DNA from: a beta proteobacterium MWH-UniP1
Lineage (GTDB): Bacteria > Pseudomonadota > Gammaproteobacteria > Burkholderiales > Burkholderiaceae_A
Length of the DNA stretch: 64,000 bases
NCBI GenBank assembly: GCA_036362785.1
Contig: CP143625.1
Location: 1,303,401 to 1,367,400 of the forward strand
Direction of reading: 5' to 3'
In this document: in pieces, positions 19,687 through 27,367 of the stretch
Position numbering within the stretch: position 1 is the first letter of the stretch
Layout of the letters: each line of letters opens with the position of its first letter
The notes under the pieces: generated by a model
What the model saw: only the letters and a program-made list of their open reading frames with translations
The model's database searches: none
Told to the model about the DNA's origin: nothing
Made by a program: the position numbers and the translations under genes

Positions 19687-19721
19687 CTCAAGATTACTTC
19701 ACAAGAATTCACGTTGATAAA

Positions 19722-20726
19722 TTAGTTGGCCTGAAGCTTTCGAGCCGACACGACCTTGCCCCAACGCTCATATTCCAAAGCGATTTCTTTGGCGAAATCT
19801 GCAGGTGAATTACCCACGGTGGTCATGCCGAGCTGCTCAATCCGCGACTTTACGTCGGGGTCCGCCAGAACCTTGACCGTGTCTGCATGGATCTTGTCGA
19901 TAATGGCCTTGGGCGTACCGGCGGGCACCATCAAACCAAACCAACCCAGGTTTTCAAAGCCCGGAATAGCGGCCTCGGCAATCGTGGGCACATTGGGCAG
20001 CTGTGGTGAACGGGTTTTGCTGGTCACACCAATTGCACGCAGGCGGCCCGCATCAATATGGCCCTTTGCACCTGCAATGTTGCCCACCATAAATTGCACC
20101 TGACCACCCACGGTATCCGTGTAGGAAGCCGCCTCACCTTTATAGGGAATGTGCTGGGCTTCAATGCCCGCAGCATAGACAAACGACTCGCCGGCCATAT
20201 GCACTTGGCTACCCGTTCCGGCTGAACCGAAGTTCAATTGATTGGGTTTGCTCTTGGCCAATGCGATGAGCTCTTTCACATCTTTTGCAGGAACACTGTT
20301 ATTCACCACCAAGACCTGTGGACCGCTTGCCAGATTTGTCACAGGAAGGAGATCTTTCTTGGCATCAAACGGCATCTTTTTGTACATATGCGGATTGACG
20401 GTCACGATACTGCCTGAGGTGACCAAAATGCTGTAGCCGTCTGCAGGCGATTTAGCGACAGCATCAGCACCGATATTGCCGCCGGCGCCGCCACGGTTTT
20501 CAACCACCACCGACTGGCCCCAGGCAACCGAGAGTTTTTGCGCGACCAGACGAGCCACAATGTCCGTGGCACCGCCTGCAACAAATGGCACGACCAACTT
20601 AACGGGTTTGTTGGGATACGCTTGGGCCGATGCAACGGGCGCATAGGCAAGCGAAGCGATCACCGAGGTCGCCGCAACCGCTGCGATAAACGTGCGCCGT
20701 GCGCTGCGTTTAATTTGATCCTGCAT
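19722..20726 (-). CDS. Bug-family (TctC-like) periplasmic substrate-binding protein 2
   Basis: This 334-residue receptor has a signal peptide (basic start, then FIAAVAATSVIASLAYAPVASAQ) and the classic Bug motifs YPNKPVKLVVPFVAGGATDI, ENRGGAGGNIG and GTGSQVHMAGE. It probably binds a carboxylate or sulfonated carboxylate in the periplasm. AGGAGACTTAA precedes the ATG. Its first 17 bases overlap the end of the IMPase-family gene. It differs clearly from receptor 1, so the two may bind different ligands. Confidence 0.92.
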   Translation of the reverse strand: MQDQIKRSARRTFIAAVAATSVIASLAYAPVASAQAYPNKPVKLVVPFVAGGATDIVARLVAQKLSVAWGQSVVVENRGGAGGNIGADAVAKSPADGYSILVTSGSIVTVNPHMYKKMPFDAKKDLLPVTNLASGPQVLVVNNSVPAKDVKELIALAKSKPNQLNFGSAGTGSQVHMAGESFVYAAGIEAQHIPYKGEAASYTDTVGGQVQFMVGNIAGAKGHIDAGRLRAIGVTSKTRSPQLPNVPTIAEAAIPGFENLGWFGLMVPAGTPKAIIDKIHADTVKVLADPDVKSRIEQLGMTTVGNSPADFAKEIALEYERWGKVVSARKLQAN

Positions 20727-21543
20727 TTAAGTCTCCTAATAGTTTTATAAAGATTGGCTCTGAGTTTGCTGCGAGACAAAACTCAGGCGCTACTGGGGAT
20801 AACGAAGGGTCCTCCCCAACTTGTTTGGGTGTTCTGATTACACCCCCTGCGTGCGTCACCTGACACAGGCCCGCCCGAATATCCCATGGCGCTAAATTGA
20901 ATCCCACAAAGGCATCCAATCGACCACACGACACCCAGGCCAAGTCGATGGCCATCGCTCCCGACCGACGCACACCACCGAACGTGCGCAGCTGCCGAGT
21001 AAACCACTGGCCGAAAAAATCTACATAAGAAGCATTGGGTTTAGGGGTGACCACCGCTAAAAGTCCAGAAATCGGAACACTTATGGCGGACACGCGGACA
21101 GGCTGCCCATTTAATGTTGTGGGCTCACCCTGCAACGCAGCAAAACACTCCTCGCGACAAGGGTCTGCTGTTACCCCCATCACCACCTCTTCTGATCCGT
21201 CGGCAAGCCGCTCGGTCAACGAGATCACCGTGGCGTAGTGGGGAATGCCTCGGACATAGTTGGCACTGCCATCAATCGGATCCACATGCCAGACATAACG
21301 AGACGACACCGCATCCTGCTGTGGGCCTTGGCCAGCTTCTTCACCATGGATTAGCGTTCCGGGTGCAATCGCGTTCAGCGCCGCGCGAATTTCTTCCTCG
21401 ATCTCCAGATCCACATCGCTGGCCCAATCCCCTTGGCCTTTTTCGATCACAGCAACATGGCTGCGGGCCCGCTCCATCGACTTGCGCGCCGCAGACTGAG
21501 CAAGCTCGCAGACATCGGAAAACCAGGCCTGGTGATTCGCCAT
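20710..21543 (-). CDS. Inositol-monophosphatase-family phosphatase
   Basis: This 277-residue protein has the Mg-binding motifs of the family: GEEAGQG, WHVDPIDGSANYVRGIPHY (DPIDGS) and the C-terminal APWDIRAG. Family members hydrolyse inositol phosphate, histidinol phosphate, fructose-1,6-bisphosphate or adenosine 3',5'-bisphosphate. The substrate here is unknown. It lies between a sulfolactate-type dehydrogenase and a Bug receptor, so it may act on a phosphorylated sulfonate or on PAP; both ideas are inference. The gap to the upstream gene is 37 bases. Confidence 0.87.
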   Translation of the reverse strand: MANHQAWFSDVCELAQSAARKSMERARSHVAVIEKGQGDWASDVDLEIEEEIRAALNAIAPGTLIHGEEAGQGPQQDAVSSRYVWHVDPIDGSANYVRGIPHYATVISLTERLADGSEEVVMGVTADPCREECFAALQGEPTTLNGQPVRVSAISVPISGLLAVVTPKPNASYVDFFGQWFTRQLRTFGGVRRSGAMAIDLAWVSCGRLDAFVGFNLAPWDIRAGLCQVTHAGGVIRTPKQVGEDPSLSPVAPEFCLAANSEPIFIKLLGDLNAGSN

Positions 21544-21580
21544 GACGAGACGGACCGTTTAATCGTTGCCCAATGGGCCC

Positions 21581-22576
21581 CTAGACAATCGCTCGAATTT
21601 GTTCCACAAGTGCGTCGGGCAACTCAATGCCCTCGGCCCTTGCTTTTTGCTCAAGCGCAAACCGACGCTCACCGGGAACACGAACGTCATCATCTTGCAA
21701 AATAAATTCCAATAAGGATTCAATGCGCTGCTCGTAAACCGCACGGCCTGCCAGCGCATCGGGATTGATGCCAATAAAGGCCTGGCCAAGCTTGGGCTGA
21801 TTCCCCGCGTCGACAAAGAAAGAATCGGCCTCGGCGCCGTACTGCGCGCCCGTGAGTGTGGTCACCAAAAGCTCGACCGTCATCGCGAGCATGGCACCCT
21901 TCATGCCCCCCATGGGCATCATCATGCCGGCAAGCGCCGCCTTGGCATCGGTGGTGGGTTGGCCCTGCGCATCCAGGGCCCAGCCCAGCGGGATCGGCTT
22001 ATCTTGCTTGGCCGCCACCATAATCTTGCCGCGTGCAACCTCAGACAAGGACAAATCAATCAGCACTGGCGATTTGTTTTTCCTTGGGAAAATCGCAGCA
22101 ATCGGGTTGGTTCCATAGACCGATCGCTTCCCACCCCAGGCTGGCATGGCCGCAGGCGAGTTGCCAAAGGCAAAGCCAACCAGACCAGCCTGCCCCATCG
22201 ACAAAAGATGATTACCGGCAACACCAAAGTGATGGCTGTTGGTTACCGCGCCAATCGCAATGCCCGTTTCCTTCGCCTTGCGCGCTGCGTGGTCGATTGC
22301 CTGTGCACAGGCCGGAAAGGCAAAGCCATTGGCTGCATCGATCAAAACGGCCGATGCGGTCTCACGCAGGACTTTAGGCACCGCCTTGGGATCTACCCGA
22401 TGATGGGCCACATGGGCCAAATACATGGGTACCCGAGAAATCCCGTGGGAAGCCATGCCCTGCGCCTCCGCCTGAATGAGCGCCTCCGTCGTGGGCACGG
22501 ACTGCACCTCAGACACACCCTTGCGACCAAAGGCTTCCAGCGTCATGACGCGAATCTGATCAATAGACATCTTCAT
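21581..22576 (-). CDS. comC: LDH2/MDH2-family oxidoreductase, ComC-like (R)-sulfolactate dehydrogenase candidate
   Basis: This 331-residue protein belongs to the LDH2/MDH2 NAD(P)-dependent family, with MASHGISRVPMYL, NSHHFGVAG (catalytic His), YGTNPIAAIFPRK and DLSLSEVARGKI. ComC of this family oxidises (R)-sulfolactate or reduces sulfopyruvate. Its gene starts inside the stop of the SlcC-like gene (ATGA overlap). A pair of SlcC and ComC dehydrogenases is known to invert sulfolactate stereochemistry so that SuyAB receives the R form. Malate or ureidoglycolate dehydrogenase would be alternatives without this context. Confidence 0.75.
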   Translation of the reverse strand: MKMSIDQIRVMTLEAFGRKGVSEVQSVPTTEALIQAEAQGMASHGISRVPMYLAHVAHHRVDPKAVPKVLRETASAVLIDAANGFAFPACAQAIDHAARKAKETGIAIGAVTNSHHFGVAGNHLLSMGQAGLVGFAFGNSPAAMPAWGGKRSVYGTNPIAAIFPRKNKSPVLIDLSLSEVARGKIMVAAKQDKPIPLGWALDAQGQPTTDAKAALAGMMMPMGGMKGAMLAMTVELLVTTLTGAQYGAEADSFFVDAGNQPKLGQAFIGINPDALAGRAVYEQRIESLLEFILQDDDVRVPGERRFALEQKARAEGIELPDALVEQIRAIV

Positions 22577-23511
22577 ACAACGGTCTCCAGGGCTTGTTCC
22601 ACACGTTCGGCAATTAAACTAGACACACGCTCGTTGGCCTCTTGAGTCAGGCCCGCAATATGCGGTGTCATGATCAAAGATGGCAAATCGGTGGGATGGA
22701 CATTGGCCGGCAGCGGCTCCGATGCAAAGACATCGAGCGCCGCGCCACGCAGGTTTCCAGCAATCAAGGCCTGGTGCAATGCAGTCTCATCCACCACACC
22801 ACCACGGGCCGTGTTAATCAGCACGGCGGTCGGCTTCATGCGCGACAACTTCTCGGCGTTAATCAGATTGCGGGTTGCATCGGTCAGCGGCACATGCAGG
22901 CTCACCACATCGGATTGCTGCAGCAAACTATCGAGTGATCCACAGCGAGAGACTTGATGTTGGGCAAAAATCGGATCTGACTCCGACAGTGCGGGATCAA
23001 ACGCTACCACCTTCATACCGAGCGGAAGTGCAAGCTTTGCAACAAGACGGCCAATAAAACCAAAGCCCACCAGCCCCAGGGTACGGTGCTCAAGCTCCAG
23101 GCCATTGGAGTAATCCAGACGCGGCCATTTGCCCGCAGCGACTGCGGCCGAGGCCGAAAAACAGCCCCGCATCAATACAAATGCAGAGCCGATCACATAT
23201 TCGGCGACTGCCCGGGCATTGGCGCCGCTTGCCGGAATCACGGTCACATGGCGGTCAGCACAGGCGTTCAGATCAATGTTATCTAGACCAACACCAAGCC
23301 GGCCCACCACGCGCAGCTTGGGTCCTGCGGCCAACAGGGCCGCAGTGACCTGAGTCCGGTTGCGCACAATCAAAGCATCTGCCGATTCGATCGCCGCTGC
23401 CAGTTCGGCAGGCTGATCGACAAGCTTTGGGTCATAGAGGACGGAGAACTTCTTTTTAAGCCGATCAACCGCGGGTTGATCCATAAATTCGCAAATCACC
23501 ACCTGGGCCAT
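22573..23511 (-). CDS. slcC: D-2-hydroxyacid dehydrogenase, SlcC-like (S)-sulfolactate dehydrogenase candidate
   Basis: This 312-residue protein of the PGDH/formate-dehydrogenase-like family has the Rossmann motif GFGFIGRLVA and catalytic Arg, Glu and His in NTARGG, DVFASEPLP and TPHIAGLT. The N-terminus (ICEFMDQPAVDRL) resembles (S)-sulfolactate dehydrogenase SlcC. It is the first gene of the minus-strand catabolic operon, 55 bases from the operator shared with suyA. It oxidises a 2-hydroxyacid with NAD, here probably (S)-sulfolactate to sulfopyruvate. Assignment rests on remembered similarity plus the nearby suyAB, not on a search. Confidence 0.75.
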   Translation of the reverse strand: MAQVVICEFMDQPAVDRLKKKFSVLYDPKLVDQPAELAAAIESADALIVRNRTQVTAALLAAGPKLRVVGRLGVGLDNIDLNACADRHVTVIPASGANARAVAEYVIGSAFVLMRGCFSASAAVAAGKWPRLDYSNGLELEHRTLGLVGFGFIGRLVAKLALPLGMKVVAFDPALSESDPIFAQHQVSRCGSLDSLLQQSDVVSLHVPLTDATRNLINAEKLSRMKPTAVLINTARGGVVDETALHQALIAGNLRGAALDVFASEPLPANVHPTDLPSLIMTPHIAGLTQEANERVSSLIAERVEQALETVV

Positions 23512-23545
23512 GGCCGCAACACTTTCTCAGAGTCTTGATGGCGCG

Positions 23546-23575
23546 ATGGTAGCGGGGCCAAGTCGACTAAGTCAA
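23546..23575 (-). promoter_or_regulatory. Predicted promoter of the slcC operon
   Basis: On the minus strand TTGACT (23575-23570), an 18-base spacer and TACCAT (23551-23546). The -35 box lies inside the GntR-type operator, so a bound repressor would block it. Confidence 0.5.
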
Positions 23576-23587
23576 CTATATGAGTTG
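23566..23587. promoter_or_regulatory. GntR-type operator, site 1 (slcC/gntR divergent promoter)
   Basis: The core AAGTCAACTATATGAGTT lies at 23569-23586, with an inverted repeat CAACT-ATATG-AGTTG at 23573-23587. The sequence ACTAAGTCA, two variable bases, TATATGAGTT recurs upstream of suyA at 31520-31540. It overlaps the -35 boxes of both divergent promoters. A palindrome of this size between a GntR gene and its divergent neighbour is the usual autoregulatory layout. Confidence 0.8.
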
Positions 23588-23613
23588 TATCTCTTAGGGC
23601 CTTTGGCTATACT
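23585..23613 (+). promoter_or_regulatory. Predicted gntR promoter, likely leaderless
   Basis: TTGTAT (23585-23590), a 17-base spacer and TATACT (23608-23613). The expected transcription start, about 7 bases on, falls on the GTG start codon at 23620. There is no ribosome site upstream of that codon. Confidence 0.6.
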
Positions 23614-23619
23614 GTCCAT

Positions 23620-24366
23620 GTGTACTCGTCACTCAAAACCTTCCAGAAAGCGGAGCCGTTGTACCAGTCGGTCCAGCGGCAGATTATGGATGCCTTGGCC
23701 CGAGAGGAATGGCGTCCTGATGAAGCCATTCCGTCAGAAAAACGGCTCTGTGAGCGCTTTGGCGTGTCGATTGGCACACTGCGCAAGGCCATTGATGCCC
23801 TGGTAGAAGCCCATATTTTGGTAAGACAACAGGGCCTTGGCACCTTCGTGGCCAGCCACAGCCGGCCCCGTCAGCTCTTCCAATTTTTCAATGTCAGCCC
23901 GCACGAGGGCCCCAGAAGCTACCCCGATGTCCAATTCCTGGGCTTTGCGACTGGCAAAGCCGACAAGCTGGCCGCAGACAAACTAAAGATCGCCCTTGGC
24001 GCAGATATTTTCAGAATTCGTAATCTCTTGGTGATGGACGGCAAACCCATTATTGCGGACACCATCACGCTGCCCGCCAATCTATTTCGCGGCATGACCG
24101 AATCGATTGTCCGCGACCGCCAAGGCACGCTGTACAACCTGTACCTGGAACGCTACGGCGCCAATGTGATTCGCATTGATGAACGTGTCCGTGCGGCGGC
24201 GGCACCGGCCACCAGCGCAAAACTTCTCGGCATTAAAACTGGCGCCCCCATCTTAGAAATCAGACGTATCGCTCTTTCCTTTAATCAACAGCCGGTCGAA
24301 TGGCGAATTTCCCATGTCAACACCAGCCACTACGAATATGTCCACCGAGACGCACTCGAAAACTGA
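23620..24366 (+). CDS. GntR-family regulator with UTRA domain
   Basis: This 248-residue regulator has an N-terminal winged helix-turn-helix of the GntR type (IPSEKRLCERFGVSIGTLRKAI, near residues 38-60). A C-terminal UTRA effector domain ends in EIRRIALSFNQQPVEWRISHVN. HutC/UTRA regulators bind a small-molecule inducer and usually repress. It diverges from slcC with one operator between, and the same operator precedes suyA, so its likely regulon is the whole 16.9-31.5 kb block. The inducer is unknown but is plausibly a sulfonate. The start is GTG at 23620 and probably leaderless. The SDH-like operon follows one base after its stop. Confidence 0.88.
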   Translation: MYSSLKTFQKAEPLYQSVQRQIMDALAREEWRPDEAIPSEKRLCERFGVSIGTLRKAIDALVEAHILVRQQGLGTFVASHSRPRQLFQFFNVSPHEGPRSYPDVQFLGFATGKADKLAADKLKIALGADIFRIRNLLVMDGKPIIADTITLPANLFRGMTESIVRDRQGTLYNLYLERYGANVIRIDERVRAAAAPATSAKLLGIKTGAPILEIRRIALSFNQQPVEWRISHVNTSHYEYVHRDALEN

Positions 24367-24367
24367 A

Positions 24368-25081
24368 ATGTTAGAGGTCCGCGTCTGGCGCGGCAGCCAA
24401 GAAGGCGAGTTCAAAACCTACTCAGTACCACGCCATGAGAGCCAGACGATCTTAGACGTCGTTACCTTTATTCAGCGCGAGGTCGATCCCAGCCTGAGTT
24501 ATCGCTTTGCCTGCCGTGTCGGCATGTGTGGGTCGTGTGCCATGCTGGTTAATGGCCAGGCCCGCTGGACCTGCCGAACCCATGTCAGCAAAGTGCTCGA
24601 CAGCACCAACCGACTTGAAATTGCACCGCTGGCCAATCTGCCCGTGATCAAAGACCTGGCCACCGACATGACCCAGTTCTTTGATAAGTGGGCCAAGGCC
24701 AAAGGGCAATTCAAGGGCGACAAAACCCGTCACGACAAATTCGCACAGGTCCGGCCAGACTCCGCCGAGCGACAGGCGGCTGATGCCGGCATTGAGTGCA
24801 TCGGCTGTGGTGTCTGCTACGCCTCGTGCGATGTGGTCACCTGGCGGCCCGATTATCTAGGGCCAGCAGCGCTCAACCGCGCCTGGACGCTGACCAACGA
24901 TGAGCGTGACATCGCCCAACTCGATCGCCTGAAAGCAATCGCAGGCGACGCAGGCTGCCACGCCTGCCACAGCCATTTTGCTTGTACTGAGCGATGTCCG
25001 AAAGGCATCTCGCCCACTGCCGGTATTGCTGGGCTAAAACGACTCGTCGGCCGCATGGCCGCCAAAGGACAACTCAAATGA
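24368..25081 (+). CDS. Succinate-dehydrogenase/fumarate-reductase-like iron-sulfur subunit
   Basis: About 237 residues from ATG 24368, which lies one base after the gntR stop; in-frame ATGs at 24338 and 24314 inside gntR are possible but lack ribosome sites. The [2Fe-2S] motif is CRVGMCGSCAMLVNGQ. The [4Fe-4S] and [3Fe-4S] ligands lie in CIGCGVCYASC and CHACHSHFACTERCPKG. It should pass electrons from the flavoprotein encoded at 27364 to quinone. It is probably a specialised paralogue, as it lies in a sulfonate-linked regulon and its flavoprotein gene is separated by hydratase genes. The stop overlaps the next start (ATGA). Confidence 0.88.
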   Translation: MLEVRVWRGSQEGEFKTYSVPRHESQTILDVVTFIQREVDPSLSYRFACRVGMCGSCAMLVNGQARWTCRTHVSKVLDSTNRLEIAPLANLPVIKDLATDMTQFFDKWAKAKGQFKGDKTRHDKFAQVRPDSAERQAADAGIECIGCGVCYASCDVVTWRPDYLGPAALNRAWTLTNDERDIAQLDRLKAIAGDAGCHACHSHFACTERCPKGISPTAGIAGLKRLVGRMAAKGQLK

Positions 25082-25419
25082 GCAGCTCTTCCATTGCCCA
25101 AGCCAAGGCCTGGTATTGGCAGCGCATCAGCGCCATGGTGTTGACCATCTTTGTTGTCGTACACCTGACCATCATGATTATTGCGATTCGTGACGGACTC
25201 ACGGCAGCCGAGATCCTCTCCCGCACACAGGGCAGCATTGCCTTTGGCTTATTCTATGCACTCTTTGTGCTGGCCTGCGCCGTGCACGTGCCAATCGGCG
25301 TGGCAAAAATTCTTGAAGAGTGGTTGTCTCTTTCAGCCCCGGCGGCATCACTGATTTCAAAAATTCTGGCGGCGGTGATCGTGATCATGGGCCTGACCGC
25401 CGTGTGGGGGGTTGTGTAA
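25078..25419 (+). CDS. SDH/FRD-like membrane anchor subunit 1
   Basis: A 113-residue protein with three hydrophobic segments: WYWQRISAMVLTIFVVVHLT, GLFYALFVLACAVHVPIG and LISKILAAVIVIMGL. Histidines inside the first two could be haem or quinone-site ligands. It resembles the small anchors of succinate dehydrogenase or fumarate reductase. It overlaps both neighbours by ATGA and TAATG junctions, so translation is coupled. Confidence 0.8.
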   Translation: MSSSSIAQAKAWYWQRISAMVLTIFVVVHLTIMIIAIRDGLTAAEILSRTQGSIAFGLFYALFVLACAVHVPIGVAKILEEWLSLSAPAASLISKILAAVIVIMGLTAVWGVV

Positions 25420-25784
25420 TGCAGACTGCACCACGTCGTTCCGGCCGCGCCCAAAGCATCGCCTACTGGGCCTTCATGGTTCACCGTTTTTCGGGCTTGG
25501 CATTGGCCCTGTTCCTGCCGATTCATTTCTTCCTGCTCTCGCAGGCCATTCGCGGCGAGGCCGCGCTGGATCGAGCCTTATCGCTGACCGCGCTGCCCAT
25601 TGTGAAGTTTGCCGAATGGGGGCTGGTCGTGTTGCTCACTTTGCATTTGGTGGGCGGCATTCGCCTGATCCTGATTGAATTTGGCCCCTGGCGTGGGCAG
25701 CGCTCTGGCTGGATCACGGCGTCTGTTTTTATTGCGGGTGGCACTGGGTTTTTGTTTCTGTACAACCTGCTCACTACCGCATAA
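25419..25784 (+). CDS. SDH-like membrane anchor subunit 2 (SdhC type)
   Basis: A 121-residue anchor with the SdhC pattern MVHRFSGLALALFLPIHFF in helix 1 and LLTLHLVGGIRLILIEFG in helix 2, plus a third helix near the C-terminus. It anchors the catalytic dimer and forms part of the quinone site. The reading frame extends upstream, but the TAATG junction with the previous stop fixes the start at 25419. A 67-base gap follows before the hydratase alpha subunit. Confidence 0.8.
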   Translation: MQTAPRRSGRAQSIAYWAFMVHRFSGLALALFLPIHFFLLSQAIRGEAALDRALSLTALPIVKFAEWGLVVLLTLHLVGGIRLILIEFGPWRGQRSGWITASVFIAGGTGFLFLYNLLTTA

Positions 25785-25851
25785 ACGTTCATAACGCAGG
25801 CATAGCTTTAGCACTTTTTACTTTCAATTGAATCACTCAAGGATCGACCGC

Positions 25852-26730
25852 ATGTTTAAACTAGATCTTCAGCAGGTGGAAGATGCTGCAAAAGAGCTCT
25901 ATATCCGAGCACTCAAACAACTCCCCCCGGATATCAAGACCGGCTTTGACAAGCTTGCCAAGAAAGAATCCAATGCGACTGCCCAAAGCATTCTGGGCAC
26001 CATGATCAAAAACATCTCGGTGGCCGAAGACACCGACAACTTGCTGTGCCAAGACACGGGTATCCCGATTTACAACGTCTGGATTGGGCGCGATGTAGCC
26101 GTTGATGGCGTCGCACTCAAAGCGGCCATCCGAAAAGGCTGTGAGCGGGCCACCCGCGAATATCCGCTGCGCTCTTCCGTTGTGCATCCGATTACCCGCA
26201 AAAATGACCACACCTCCTGCGGGATCGAAGTGCCGGTCATCCACATCGACTTCGTGGAAACACCTGGCATGATCAAGCTAGAAATGGTGCCCAAGGGCAG
26301 CGGCAGCGAGAACAACTCTTACCTGCGCATGGCCATTCCTGCCGAGGGCCTGCAGGCCGTCAAAACGTTTGTCATCGATTCAGTGCTCGCCTCGGGCGGT
26401 AAGACCTGCCCCCCCACCATCGTTGGTGTGGGTGTGGGTGGCACATCGGACCTGTGTGTGGCACTTGCCAAACGCGCTGCCACTCGAGCCTTGGGTTCAC
26501 AATGTGGCGACGCCGAGGGCCGCAAGCTTGAAGAAGAACTCACCAAGGCCGTGAATCAGCTGGGCATCGGCCCACAGGGTCTTGGCGGTGATGGCACCGC
26601 TTTCGCCGTCCATGTCGAAATGGCCGCAACCCATATCACCATGAACCCTGTGGCCGTGAATATGCAATGCCATTCGGCCCGCCGGGCCAGCGCGGTCATT
26701 AGTCAAAACGGTATTGAGTACGGCTATTAA
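25852..26730 (+). CDS. Class I fumarase/tartrate-dehydratase-type hydratase, alpha subunit
   Basis: About 292 residues; AAGGA lies 8 bases before the ATG at 25852. Three cysteines expected to bind the [4Fe-4S] cluster lie in LLCQDTGIP, GGKTCPPTIVGVG and NMQCHSARR. KGSGSENNS and LGIGPQGLGG are also family motifs. Such two-subunit enzymes hydrate fumarate, mesaconate or related unsaturated diacids, or dehydrate tartrate. A separate one-chain fumarase exists at 681, so a different or substituted substrate is likely. Substrate cannot be assigned from sequence. Confidence 0.88.
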   Translation: MFKLDLQQVEDAAKELYIRALKQLPPDIKTGFDKLAKKESNATAQSILGTMIKNISVAEDTDNLLCQDTGIPIYNVWIGRDVAVDGVALKAAIRKGCERATREYPLRSSVVHPITRKNDHTSCGIEVPVIHIDFVETPGMIKLEMVPKGSGSENNSYLRMAIPAEGLQAVKTFVIDSVLASGGKTCPPTIVGVGVGGTSDLCVALAKRAATRALGSQCGDAEGRKLEEELTKAVNQLGIGPQGLGGDGTAFAVHVEMAATHITMNPVAVNMQCHSARRASAVISQNGIEYGY

Positions 26731-26749
26731 TCAGGAAACGAAGATCACC

Positions 26750-27367
26750 ATGGCTCATTACGACATTTCCATGCCCGCCACCGAAGAACAGGTGCGCAAA
26801 CTCCGCGTCAATGACACGGTTACCCTTCAGACCACCCTATTTGGTATCCGTGATGCCACCCAGATTCACATGTTTGATCGTGGCCGCAAAACAAAGTTTG
26901 ATCTCAACGGACACGCCGTTATTCACACCGCCCCCAATGTCCGTAAGGTCACGCCAAGCCCAGAGTTTCCAGCGGGCTATCAGCCTGTTTGCATTGGCAC
27001 CACCACATCGGACCGTATGGAACGATTCACACGCCCGCTCATGGAACAATATGGCGTGCGCTTCATCATTGGCAAAGGGGGTATGCGCGAAGGTTCTCTG
27101 GCCGCATTCAAAGAACTTGGTGGCGCTTACTTGGCCATCATTGGCGGCACTGCCGCATTAGAGACCACCTGGATTGAACAGATTGAAGATGTGGATCTCG
27201 ATGACTTAAATCCCGAATCCCTCTGGCGTTTCAAGATCCGTAATTTCGGCCCCCTACTCGTTGGCATGGACAGCCACGGCGACAGTCTCTACGACACCGT
27301 CAAAGAACATGCGGCTGCACAGCGCAGCAAGGTGTTGGCACAGCTCGGTGTGGGGCAGACATCATGA
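26750..27367 (+). CDS. Class I fumarase/tartrate-dehydratase-type hydratase, beta subunit
   Basis: About 205 residues with the beta-domain pattern: DTVTLQTTLFGIRDATQIHMF near the start, GTTTSDRMERFTRP, and FIIGKGGMREGSL. It completes the active site of the alpha subunit encoded just upstream. ATG at 26750 is chosen because family similarity begins at MAHYDI. Its stop overlaps the ATG of the flavoprotein gene (ATGA), so hydratase and dehydrogenase subunits are made together. Confidence 0.87.
   Translation: MAHYDISMPATEEQVRKLRVNDTVTLQTTLFGIRDATQIHMFDRGRKTKFDLNGHAVIHTAPNVRKVTPSPEFPAGYQPVCIGTTTSDRMERFTRPLMEQYGVRFIIGKGGMREGSLAAFKELGGAYLAIIGGTAALETTWIEQIEDVDLDDLNPESLWRFKIRNFGPLLVGMDSHGDSLYDTVKEHAAAQRSKVLAQLGVGQTS

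Noticed and set aside
21959..22645. 228-codon plus-strand ORF opposite the ComC-like gene
   Set aside because: Antisense shadow of a conserved dehydrogenase with no recognisable motif.
25852..27367. Housekeeping fumarase or tartrate dehydratase as a firm call for the two-subunit hydratase
   Set aside because: A one-chain class I fumarase already exists at 681, and the context is a sulfonate regulon; the substrate is left open.
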